Origin: Homalodisca vitripennis
Taxonomy: Eukaryota > Arthropoda > Insecta > Hemiptera > Cicadellidae
DNA: 64,000 nt
Assembly (NCBI RefSeq): GCF_021130785.1
Contig: NC_060207.1
Span: 190,920,001-190,984,000 of the forward strand
Reading direction: 5' to 3'
Under the pieces are notes generated by a model. It had not been told where the DNA came from. It did no database searches and saw only the letters and a program-made list of their open reading frames with translations. Shown here piece by piece: positions 34,947-45,230 of this stretch (the stretch's first letter is position 1; each line of letters opens with the position of its first letter). Made by a program: the position numbers and the translations under genes.

Positions 34947-37770
34947 TTTTTGTTTTAAAAGCGTTAATTGGAAGATTTCTAATGTTCAAGGGCAATTTAT
35001 TAAAAAGTTTTATACAAATAAAGCTAAAAGACTTTTGGGTTTTACTCAGTCTAGCATATCTTACATCCAATAGATCTTGACCTCTGGTATTGTAATAGTG
35101 AATTGAACCTCTTGAAACAAAAAACTATTTAAGTTTTCCTTGACATGGGTGAGACTGTAGAAGATAAATAGACTAGGTAATGTGAGTATTTTAAGCTCAG
35201 GAAATATAGTTCGACATGAATCTCTATCCCCCAGACCTTTTATACACCTGACCACTTTTTTTTGCCACATGAAAACTTCTTGAGCTCCACTGGAATTACC
35301 CCAAAGAGTAATACCATAAAGTAAACGTGAATGAAAAAATGCATAATAAGCTTGGGTCACTAAATCTAAATGAGTACACATTTTTAATTTACGGATCAGA
35401 AATAAAACTCTAGAAAGGCAAGTACATAAATGCTTTGTATGAATGTCCCACATCAATTTAGAATCCAAATTAATTCCAAGAAGTTTAACTGTCTTATGAT
35501 GAGTAGATTTACTTAAACTAAAGATGATTTCTTCAGTTTTATCATTATTTAAGATAAGCTTATTGGATGAAAACCAAAGATCACAACGCTCCTTCATGTA
35601 ATCAATGACCAATTCATTACGTTCTCGATCAGGACTAGATGTATAAAGTGTGGTGTCATCAGCATAAAGAAGGCACTTTTCTGGAAGAAAATTAGGTAAG
35701 TCATTTACAAAAATTATGAAAAGAAAGGGACCAAGGACAGAGCCCTGTGGAACCCCCCTCGTCACCATCCTCAGGTCCGATCTTTGGTCTCGCAAGTTTT
35801 ACAAATTGTGACCTGTATACCAAATAAGATTTCATAAAAGATAATTCAACATTCTCCAAGCCATAGAAATTAAGCTTTTCTAGAAGTTCTTTATGTGGAA
35901 CAAGGTCAAAAGCTTTACTAAGGTCTAAAAGTAATGTTCTAGTTTCTTCGTTGTGTTCAAAACCCTCCATAACATTGAAAACCAGATTTTCTACCGCCTT
36001 AATGGTAGATAATCCTCTTCTAAATCCAAACTGAGCAGAAGTAAGAAAATGGTTTGTTTCAAAGTAGGTTTCTAACTGATCCTTAACAATGGACTCTATC
36101 AGCTTGGATATTACTGGCACAAGAGCAATCGGACGGTAATTATTTACACTGAGCCTATCACCTTTTTTGAAAATGGGACTTACAGCTGTTACCTTTAAAC
36201 AGTTGGGGAAAATTCCCTCTAAAAAACTCCAGTTGATTAGAATCGTTAAAGGAATGATCAAAACTAAACCTAACTTCTTGAGAACATAATTTGAAAGCCC
36301 ATAAACATCTTCTGCCTTTGAATTACTTAGACTACTTATACATTTATTCACAGTAACACAATCTACAAAGTTAAATTTAAAATACATTTTAGGATCCTTT
36401 ACAGGTTTAACAGACTGTAAAATTTCAAGTGGGGTTGCAATTTTATCAATAGGAAAACCTTGTTGGTTGTTATTACCAACATTAACAAAATAATTGTTAA
36501 ACTCAGTAGCACTAATGGGTAAATTTGGAGTGCTTTGTTTAATTAAACGACCAGTTTCCTTATTGATTATCTTCCAGGCTGCTTTACATTTATTTTGAGA
36601 TTTCAGAATGAAATCTGCATTAGATTGTTTCTTGGCTTTTACTATTTCTGATCTGTACAATTTTTTTTAGCCTAGAATAATATTCCTTATATTTAGAACA
36701 TGGTCTAGCTTTGTATTTTTCATGACATATTACAAGAAAAGATTTAATTTTTCCCAAGTACGGAGTGTACCAGTTTTTTTGGGCTACTGAGGGTTTTTCC
36801 TTATTTTTACAATTTTTTTTCCTTAAAGGACAACAGTTATTAAACCTAACCACTAAATCGTTAATAAAAAGTTCAAATGCTTCATTTGTATTCTTACAGT
36901 ATGAGAAAAATGTTTCCCAATCAGAACTACCCAGACCATTAAAAAGGGCAGATACAGCTTTTTTCATTGAGCACCCTATAAGTATAGCTAATATCTGATG
37001 TGGTAGAATCAGTAAAATTTGGAAGGTCAGTAATTAAAGACAATTTGTTTAAGTCAACATTTAAAATAAGACCAGAGTGGTCAGACAAATGGTGGTGATC
37101 AACCTGACAAACTACTGCATTATTTCCAATATTAGAGATAAAATTATCTATACAAGAGCTAAATCTAGTTGGCTCTAAATTTAAACAGTAACAGTCATAT
37201 GACCTAAGCATGTTTAAAAAATTGACAGTCTTACGGTCAGAGTGTCTAGGATCAAGATTCAGATCACTAGAAATTATTATCTTGCAATTCACCATTTTAG
37301 ACAAACTAGAGATACTATCCAACACCTGAGACATTTTATCAGTGAAAACATCTATTGAAGAGTCAGGGGTCCGGTAAATTGATAGTAAAACTAAATTTAA
37401 CTTAGAAAAATTTGATTGCAGACACCTCAAATTGTTTTTCTTCACAAAATCTACTAATATCAATTATTTCAAAATTGAACTTAGCATTTTTATTTATGTA
37501 AATAGACACACCACCATGAGAAAACAATTTCCTACAATAACCAATTGCTAATAAGAAACCACTTGGCACATAAAGGTCGAGTTCCTCGTGAGCACACCAG
37601 TGTTCATTAAGACACAGTATATCAAAGTAATTACTATTCAAATAGGCTTCCAAAGCATATAATTTATTTTTTACAGATTGAATATTTATATGACAAAGTG
37701 ATAGTTTATTACAATTGACAGAGTAATGACTAGGTAGAGGCTTACTGGCTATGGATGGTGGGTTTAACTA
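34867..37770 (-). pseudogene. Endonuclease-reverse transcriptase of the non-LTR element, frameshifted
   Basis: The polyprotein reads in order: HINIQSVKNK and DILCLNEHW (endonuclease start, about 37720-37560), GGVSIYINK, SIYRTPDSS, SSDLNLDPRHSD and LSDHSGLI (catalytic core of the apurinic-type endonuclease), then a linker, then reverse-transcriptase blocks SPIFKKGD with NYRPIALVPVISKLIE, FGFRRGLST, LLLDLSKAFD, GVPQGSVLGP and YADDTTLYTS (about 35650), and a C-terminal FNKLPLNIRNL. It is conserved without internal stops but changes frame about five times, near 37435, 36960, 36663, 35790 and 35080, mostly at homopolymers. No RNase H follows. It would nick target DNA and copy its RNA, were the frame intact. 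Confidence 0.9.
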
Positions 37771-37775
37771 ATTTG

Positions 37776-38218
37776 TTTTTTACTTTTTTTACTTTAATTT
37801 TTTACTTTAACTAATTTGTTTTACTGTGCAATCTTTTTTAACGGTCAAGAGGTCCTACCCCCTTCCTGGGTGTGATAGGTCGCTTGATGGCAATTTGCTC
37901 ATACTTGGTTTTTTTTATCATGCATCAAAAAGAAATCTTGTAAAAATTCGTGTGAATATTTTAATAACTATGTCAATAATAAACATATTACAAGTACCAT
38001 AAAATTTAGACTATGTGGGAGGTCGCACATAAGCGAATTGCCATGTTTACTTTTTAAAAGCTTGTAAATACAAAATTTGTTTGTACTTTTAAATAGTGTC
38101 TAACAAAACAACAGCATGCAAATGGAACTTGAATTTATTATATATAAGTAAGTGATTTTATTCCAAAATGTAAATATTTGTATCTGGGAATGCCGAATTC
38201 AGTGCAAAGAATTATAAA
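37776..38218. other. Unassigned stretch
   Basis: It begins with a repeated TTTTTTACTTTAA-type low-complexity patch at the retrotransposon's 5' side, and nothing else is recognised. Confidence 0.3.
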
Positions 38219-38550
38219 ATTTTAAATTATTTTTAGAGCAAAATGAGTAAAAGACTAATAGATTTCAAGATCTTGTGAAAAATGTATGAGAAAAGATAAG
38301 ACGAGTTTCCAAGTTGCTGATATTGTTAATCATAATAATACTACTGTACAAAATTTCGAAAATTGTGGCAAAATGCCATGGGTGTGACCCCTCATGTGTT
38401 AACTCCAAAAAAAAAAAAAATCCAGATATCAATAGTCAAAAGGATTTGTTCACTTTGTCGTGGCCAATGCTGGTATAAGAAGAGACACTTATTTGAAAAT
38501 CATTTTATTTGGATGATTCCAAAACAAACATTTCCATTAAAAAATTGAGT
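38219..38550 (+). pseudogene. Possible Tc1-type transposase N-terminal relic
   Basis: Reading across frames gives MSKRLIDFKIL, then KTSFQVADIVNHNNTTVQNF, then TPKKNPDINSQKDLF. The middle part has the spacing of a helix-turn-helix of Tc1-like transposases (residues like S-x-x-x-A-x-I-V-N-x-x-x-x-T-V). No catalytic domain follows, and stops interrupt every frame. It is a weak call; it lies just upstream of the polymerase gene. Confidence 0.3.
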
Positions 38551-38559
38551 TATTTTGGA

Positions 38560-39026
38560 GATTCATAATAGGTTCTCACTCATGTATGAGGGAGAAAGTA
38601 AAAAAATAGAGAAAAATCTAGCTTTCTGGGAAGTGTTATAACTTATTTTATGTTTGCGAGCAGTCAAAGTGAGTGATCGTATCTGTAACTATGCTGATGT
38701 GTTGGTCACAAACACTGAGCTTGAAAACTTTTTTATCTTTAAATTTCTTTTGTTTTTAAGTTTAAAGGCCTGATTAGTAAGGGGTTTAATTTGATGACAA
38801 ATTTATTTTGTAGTTACATGTTCTTTAAATATCAAACGCTTCAATAATAGCATTAGATAAAATTGCTTTTTCTTAAATTTCAATCCTCGTTTCTTGCTGG
38901 TAATTTAAGTTTTGTATTCCAAATGAGTTGGGAAAACAGCCTCAAATTCCAAAATGTCATTTAAATTTGTTAAAAACATATTTTAACAATATACATATTT
39001 GCATCTAAACTTTTCGACTTACACAT
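38560..39026. other. Probable 5' intron or upstream region of POLI
   Basis: No coding sequence is seen. Because a good splice acceptor stands at 39039, this stretch is likely intronic, with a non-coding first exon somewhere upstream that I cannot place. Confidence 0.4.
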
Positions 39027-39039
39027 ACTTTTTTTGCAG
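39027..39039 (+). other. Splice acceptor before the POLI start codon
   Basis: ACTTTTTTTGCAG is a good match to the animal acceptor consensus and ends one base before ATG 39041. It argues that the frame open upstream to 38999 is intronic and not coding. Confidence 0.65.
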
Positions 39040-39040
39040 G

Positions 39041-40717
39041 ATGGATGAATTTAGAAGTTGTGACGATCTTCAACATGACAGCAAGTATAAACACAAGAGA
39101 ACAATAATTCATATTGATTTAGACTGTTTTTATGCTCAGGTGGAAATGTTGAAAAATCCAGAGCTTACCGACAAACCAGTTGGGATAAAACAGCAACATT
39201 ATGTAATCACAAGTAATTATGTAGCCAGAGAGTATGGAATTAAAAAATGTATGTTGATTACAGAGGCACTTTCTCTATGTCCTAAGCTCATCATTATTAA
39301 TGGAGAGGATTTACATGACTATAGATTGATGTCATCAAAAGTGACTGATATTGTACGACAGTTCAGTACCAAAGTCGAAAAGTTGGGTTTGGATGAGAAC
39401 TTTGTGGACATTTCAGATATGGTTTCATCAAAATTGGCGTCTAAAGACAATCATAGTTATAGTGTGGTAGGACACATATACAAAAATGAAATAGAAAATA
39501 TCTGTGCATGTGGTTGTAGAGAGAGGCTTGTTATTGGATCAAATATTGCTAGTGAAATAAGAGCGAGAATAAGAGAAGAATTGGGTATGACATGTTGTGC
39601 TGGTGTAGGGCATAACAAATTGTTGGCAAAATTGGTTGGATCTACCCACAAGCCCAACCAACAAACTATTGTGTTTCCATGCTCAGCTACACTACTCGTT
39701 TCAAATTTGAGCCATGCACGAAAGATACCAGGAATTGGAAGGAAAACAAGTGATGTGTTAGATGCATTGGGTATCGTATCAGTACATGACGTCCAGAACT
39801 GTTCTCTCAAAGTATTAGAGAAACACTTTGATAAAAGTGTGGCACGCTGGATAAAAGGAGCGTGTTTCGGTGTCGATGACACAGATGTCAAGGAGAGTGG
39901 TAAACAACAAGTTATTGGCTTGGAAGAAGCTTCAAAAATGATTGGTTCAATGGAGGAGGTCCGTAATAGATTAAAATCTTTAATAGATCGGGGCATGGTT
40001 TTATTAGAAGAAGATGGACGCTTTCCCACTACAATACGTGTTGCTGTGCGTAAATATTCTTCCCATGAAGAATATTGTAGACAGAGAGAAAGTAAACAAT
40101 GTCCAATAAATCCATCTATATTTAGATCAAATATCGCTAAGGATCATATACTTGAAGCTGCTCTTGGATTGTTTAAAAAGCTTGTTGATCATACGAAACC
40201 TTTTCATTTAACACTTATAGGATTGGCATTCACAAAGTTTCAAGAAGAGTTACCAGTAAAAAGTTCAATGCTCCAATTTTTAAGAAAAAAGTCTCTTGAC
40301 GAATCAAGCAGTAAGGATTTAACCATAACTGATACCAGTGTTGGAAGTACTATTGAAAATATTGTTACTGGCGATAATGATCAAAATAGTGATTTTAACA
40401 GGTCTAATGATTCCAAACAAGAGCATATATCATTTGGAGAAATAGATGAATCTGTTTTAAATGAATTACCAGAAGACATAAGATCTGAAATCATGCAAAC
40501 ATTCCAACATGAAAATAAACCTGGCACATCATCTTCAAACGACACATCCGTAAAATGCCCACCAGGTATTAAATTGGAGGTTTTTAATGAGCTACCACAT
40601 GAAATCCAATTGGAATTAGTTAGAGATTCCTACAAAAATACCTCTAATACAGTAAAAACAACTGGCTTAACTTCAAAAAGACAGAATTCAATTTTAAATT
40701 ACTTAAAGAAAAAGTAA
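39041..40717 (+). CDS. POLI: DNA polymerase iota (Y-family translesion polymerase)
   Basis: A 558-residue protein in a single exon. POLI inserts nucleotides opposite damaged bases in the nucleus, acting with PCNA and ubiquitin. The catalytic block DLDCFYAQVE (residues 26-35) and GLDENFVDI (116-124, catalytic D118-E119) match the iota pattern, as do NYVAREYG (59-66) and NGEDLHDYR (87-95). A helix-hairpin-helix PGIGRKTSD follows, then the little-finger domain. The tail holds two ubiquitin-binding motifs with their Leu-Pro cores at 476-477 and 518-519. PCNA-binding-like motifs are seen at 407-414 (KSSMLQFL, at the place of the human one) and at the very end (QNSILNYL, 548-555). It is shorter than the human protein (over 700 residues). 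I start at ATG 39041, because a splice acceptor ends at 39039. AATAAA at 41476 may end the transcript. Confidence 0.95.
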   Translation: MDEFRSCDDLQHDSKYKHKRTIIHIDLDCFYAQVEMLKNPELTDKPVGIKQQHYVITSNYVAREYGIKKCMLITEALSLCPKLIIINGEDLHDYRLMSSKVTDIVRQFSTKVEKLGLDENFVDISDMVSSKLASKDNHSYSVVGHIYKNEIENICACGCRERLVIGSNIASEIRARIREELGMTCCAGVGHNKLLAKLVGSTHKPNQQTIVFPCSATLLVSNLSHARKIPGIGRKTSDVLDALGIVSVHDVQNCSLKVLEKHFDKSVARWIKGACFGVDDTDVKESGKQQVIGLEEASKMIGSMEEVRNRLKSLIDRGMVLLEEDGRFPTTIRVAVRKYSSHEEYCRQRESKQCPINPSIFRSNIAKDHILEAALGLFKKLVDHTKPFHLTLIGLAFTKFQEELPVKSSMLQFLRKKSLDESSSKDLTITDTSVGSTIENIVTGDNDQNSDFNRSNDSKQEHISFGEIDESVLNELPEDIRSEIMQTFQHENKPGTSSSNDTSVKCPPGIKLEVFNELPHEIQLELVRDSYKNTSNTVKTTGLTSKRQNSILNYLKKK

Positions 40718-43205
40718 TCTTAAATAGCAAAAAATACAGTATTAACTGCACTGTTGAAATAATGTTTAAGCGTAACGTTTTTTACACTAATGTCACTGAG
40801 TTTCAAAGACGCTCTCAAGGACTATACAAATGGTATGAAACCAAAAAAAAAACGTGATAACAATGTGTTTTAATGAAAATGGTAAGCCCTTCTAAATATA
40901 GTATATTTTTGTAATAATTTATTTAAGGGACATGCCTATAATGTATACTTTCAGTTCCAAAAGTACATCATTATTACATAGTATATTCATCCTAGAACTG
41001 GCCATCTATTTTCCCATGCTGAAGGGTCTTTTGCAAAGATTTTTTGGAACTGCTCTGGAATATGTAATTTTTTGTTTAAAAGTATATTCATGTTTCTTTA
41101 GCATGTAATAAGAAATTTGGTTGGTATATAAAAAATAGTTTGACTCAAAGAAGTAAATGAAATAACTAATTATTTATAAATCTACCCTTTGAGTTGCGCT
41201 GTCTCTAACCAAAGACTTTTTAGTATTGTTCAGTGTAGCCAAAGATGTGATATATAAGTAGGACATCATAAAATATTTTATGAAATTATAAAATTATAAT
41301 AAGCTATATTAAATCCTAAAAGTAATGAAACCAAATAAAAAAAGCCAGTGCTTTTTACAATGCCAATAGAAATAGTGTTTTATTTATTACTCATAAATTT
41401 ATAAATATGTATAAAATAACTAACCATCTGTTTTTTATTGTATGAGTAATATTTTGTATTGCACCTTATTGATTCAATAAAATTAAAAAAATAAAAGTTT
41501 AAAATGTATAAATTTACTTATAAAAATGTTATAACACATAGAATATTGTCTTTGGGAAAAAGTTTTGGCAATAAATATAATGTTATCTTTTCTCTGAGAA
41601 TGCAGGCTTTTGTTTGATATACAATAATTATTATTTTTTTATTAATTTTTAATTTTTATGTAGGCTATATCAAGATTTACAATTCTCTAGCTAAATTTTC
41701 AAGGTTGGTGCCACCTGTGTATTAACTTTTGTGCTTTATTACAATCGATAAGCAAATAGTTTAAAATTTAACTCATTAGGAACAGAAACCCACAGGTAAA
41801 ATATTTACTGGGGGTGATATTTGAAGCAAAAGTAAGTTAACGAAGGGAAGTAAGTGCATATTCTTGAAGGTGAATGATAGCAGGAACAATAGACAAAACA
41901 CTGCACTTAGAGTACAAACAGGGCATTGTAAACAATCTTAACTATTCTTTTTTTGAAGTTTATTTTTGACGATGGAAGGATTGTAAAGGAAACATGATTT
42001 TTCCGGACATTTGCCATTGTTCAGTGAAACAAAAAAATCAATATTTTGTTTCACTGAACAATGGCAAATGTGCGTAAAAATGCTGTTTCCTTCATAATCT
42101 TAACTAATGGGATACAATGTGGCATGGCAGAGCAAAGAGTGGCATGTTTGTTTTTCAGAGTGTGCAGGAACATGGTGTCACATCACTATATATCCGTCCT
42201 TTGACCACTTCTTCACTTAATTCATCCTCAACAGATTCCTTTCATGCTCTCTTGGTTCCTTGTAATTTATAAGTAATCCAGTACAAGGCCAGGTGACGTG
42301 TCCACCTATCCCATGTTGTAGAGTTTGGTGAATTAACATGTCAAAACATGCCCCCGCGGCAAAATATCGCAGATAGATTTTCGTTTATATTTTCTTAATT
42401 ATATTTATATAACATTTTGTTATATTATGCTTCCTTTATATTTCTTCGCTACCATTTAGACACAAGAATTTTACATGATGGTTTGGATGGATAGGTAGTA
42501 ATGAATTTTTATCTTCCCTCATAAAACTAAGCTTATGTCTTTCTGTGTGCACTTTTCAGTGCCAATAAAAAAAGTAATCTATCAGATTAACAATTATTGA
42601 CAGTTGACAGATTAACAATTATAGTGAATGAATTCCTTATAAACTGTAAAGTGCTAAGGAGTTTTATCGATGGATTTAATCAAAGTGTTTAATTGTTTAT
42701 ACAGTTAGATAAACTGCACTTGTACTTATTATTCTATTGCCTTATTCCAATACTAAAGTACGAGATATGTCATTGCAAGGCAGAGTTGTGACAAATAAAC
42801 TGTTCTTAATGCACTTATAGAGATATATTTTTTAAACGTTTTGAGTATATAAGATTAGTTTCTTGCAATAACAGTTAATATTAAAATTGCTAATTGAGAA
42901 CTCTTTATATTAACAGTAAATAATAAAGCCTAATGGCCAGGCTTGCAATGTCTCATAATATAGTAACATTTAAGACTCAAATTTTTAATACCCATTTTCT
43001 CAGCACATGGAATTTTATTGGACTATTTGTAGCTTAGTAATCAGCCTGTGAACAAAATCTTGTTGACTCTGGAAGAAAGTTTTCAAGTTTGCTTCAATTT
43101 GAATGTTTCTATTGTCATAGACAGCTAAAGAATAAAGTTTATTTTATTATTAATTTGTGTGTTGTTATGAAATGACATGTGACTGTAATATTATTGTCTT
43201 TTTCA
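40718..43205. other. POLI 3' region and intergenic spacer
   Basis: It probably contains the POLI 3' untranslated region up to AATAAA at 41476-41481, the hairpin at 41985-42093, and upstream or intronic sequence of the next gene. No other coding region is seen. Confidence 0.45.
41985..42093. repeat. Long hairpin with a 28 bp perfect stem
   Basis: The arms 42007-42034 and 42044-42071 are perfect inverted copies (ACATTTGCCATTGTTCAGTG and onward) around a 9-base loop. Similarity continues outward through GGAAACA...TTTTT to about 41985 and 42093 with mismatches. The outer arm also occurs alone at 12438-12468. It is best seen as a small fold-back MITE; a microRNA precursor is a less likely alternative. 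Confidence 0.8.
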
Positions 43206-43253
43206 GGGTCTCAAGAATTTTTATTATCTTTGCTGAGAAAGAAGCATTTGAAG

Positions 43254-43686
43254 ATGGAAATATCAATCCCACAAAAGGTTTTTAAAGTATGAAGCTTTTA
43301 TAAATGATGTGTTGAAGGAGCAACTGAAGAAAACTGCTGAAGACCTTGACCGGACTTATGGTGAAATTGCAGAGTTTATTCAGTTGGAAAATTTAATCCA
43401 GACTATTGAAGAGAATGGTCTCGGTAAAGATGGCCTTAAAACACAAGTGGATATTGGATGTAATTTTTATATGCAAGCATGTGTACCTGATACTTCTAAG
43501 ATTTTGATTGATATTGGACTGGGTTATTTTGTAGAGTATACGCTCAATGAAGCGCTTATTGTTATTAAAAGGCGGATAAACCTGTTAAACAGAAAAGTAG
43601 ACATTTTAAGGGATCAAAGTGCTAACACAAAAGCCCATATAAAATTAGTATTACATGGTATTCAAGAGTTACAGAATATAAAATGA
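43254..43686 (+). CDS. UXT: UXT-type prefoldin alpha subunit, one-base frameshift
   Basis: UXT is a prefoldin-like protein of the URI/R2TP-associated chaperone complex, acting in nucleus and cytoplasm. The translation reads YEAFINDVLKEQLKK, a heptad-rich helix, then QVDIGCNFYMQACVPDTSKI, GLGYFVEYTLNEALIVI and AHIKLVLHGIQELQ. These match the hallmark CNF...VPDTS and GxG(F/Y)F(V/L)E(Y/L)TLxEAL segments of animal UXT, with coiled coils at both ends and beta hairpins between. About 143 residues are expected, close to the human 157. ATG 43254 reads MEISIPQKVF, then hits a stop at 43290; the conserved frame begins one base out of phase. One T too many in the T run 43279-43283 would explain it, giving the expected VLKYEAF at the junction. 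An acceptor TTTTTCAG ends at 43206. Confidence 0.85.
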
Positions 43687-45192
43687 AATTTATTCTTTAA
43701 TGGATTTGTTGTGTCATTATTTATTTATTTCTTCCCAAACCTATAGTTAAAATAGTTTGGACTATGGAATCGTAGCAGCTGTTTGAAATTCAATACAATT
43801 ATTGCTCTGTTTCATCATTATTATTATTATGTTAGCCCACAAAACTCACAGCATATAGCTTGTAATTCTCTAATTTCGTAATGTGTACGTTTAAAATTCA
43901 ATTTCAAACATCCTTGAAATTTAGCTAGAAACATTTTAAACTTGTTAATTATTGTGATCATTGAGTTACTCTGTTTGACTTATGTTTAGTTGTAGTGTAC
44001 AGAGGTGCAATGAATGCAGTTTAACTCTACTAGTGGCCAATGACTGATAAATAATCAGTTGATTGTAATGTTACTGTAGTGTCATTATATGATTTTCAGT
44101 TGATGTGACAAATGTCTAGTTTGACACTTACTATACTGCACACGTTAATATAATAGACCACAGTTCACATAACATTTTGATTTACAAAGAGCTGCTTGAT
44201 TCTAGTCCCTTTGTTTTCTACAGCTGAGAGTCACATGAACATTTCGCCATCTTGTATTTTTACATCTGCTTTCCAGGACAGTGTAACGTTGCTTAACCAT
44301 TTGCACTCAATAGTCCATTAAGTATGACCATACTGATCTCTCGCTCAACTCAGAAGGAATTACAGGTAGTTATCATGTCACCTAATGGCCACCTGGGATC
44401 TACATCTCCACTTGGCGATTGCAAACCATTAACATCACTTCGACTCTTATTTAAATGGTCGTATTATTGACCTTTACCTTCTTATATGACTGGGATTTAA
44501 ATTCAGTTTTTTAACACTTAACAAAGTTCATTAGCTTAGTACTGTTTTGATAGATTATTATTTTTTCGTAAATGTACGAAAATTTTGATATTAATTGTCT
44601 AAAGACCACACACAGAAATACATAATGTTGTCATATTATGTATTAAAATATCAACAGAACATGAATGCGTTTACATATTTTGCGGTTTGGTTCTACCAAA
44701 TTCAAAAGTATTGTAATAAATAGGATACAATACAGCAGCGAAAGTGGAACTTATAATCTAATAAAAAAAATTCTAGAGATGTGTACTATGGTTTGTGCTG
44801 CAAATAGATAAATATTAAAGTAGTTCCTAAATTGGTTGAGAGATTGCAGCTCTCTCCAGTCGCAACTGGATAAGGATTGAGTTTTATAACTGTGGTATAC
44901 AGGGGGAACACGTGGTGACCTGACAGAGTGAAAGAGAAAACCGTGAGAGTTGAGTGGCCGAGCTGACACACAGAATACCTCTAGCCATCTGTAGTGGCCC
45001 CACGAGCTGGAAGGATAATTACATTAGTTTGTATCCGAGTTTGTTATTTCTGTGCCGAAATAAGTGGTTTAATTGTCTTATAGAACAAGTAATAAACAGT
45101 ATACAAATAGTTTTAGAAGAGATTTTGGAATTTTATCATTTAAAAAATCATATCTGTTGTGCCTTTTAAAATATTCCTACTTTATATATATA
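43687..45192. other. Downstream of UXT, no gene
   Basis: It probably contains the UXT 3' untranslated region. Nothing else is recognised; overlapping open frames at 44751-45169 lie on both strands and have no domains. Confidence 0.4.
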
Positions 45193-45230
45193 CAGGGTGT
45201 TTCAAAAGAGATTGGCACAATTTTAGGAAA
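45193..45230 (+). repeat. Solo Tc1/mariner-like end
   Basis: TACAGGGTGTTTCAAAAGAG, preceded by TA repeats, is the kind of end seen on mariner-family elements at 9136 and 48129. I found no matching inverted end downstream, so it is probably a truncated element. Confidence 0.45.

Larger units (their letters stand above)
34310..37775 (-). mobile_element. Non-LTR retrotransposon, jockey/CR1 group, 5'-truncated
   Basis: This is the best-preserved retrotransposon in the window. On the minus strand it carries an endonuclease domain followed by a reverse transcriptase, then a 3' end that includes AATAAA and a short CATTTCATTTCATT-like tail near 34310. No first open reading frame (gag-like) is seen upstream of the endonuclease, so the element is probably 5'-truncated near 37775, the usual outcome of target-primed reverse transcription. 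The terminal 265 bp is duplicated in tandem. Confidence 0.85.

Noticed and set aside
38999..39040. Upstream in-frame ATG for POLI
   Set aside because: The 14 extra codons include the splice acceptor tract ending at 39039 and do not resemble the family's N-terminus.
39457..40029. 190-codon minus-strand open frame
   Set aside because: It is the antisense shadow of the POLI coding region.
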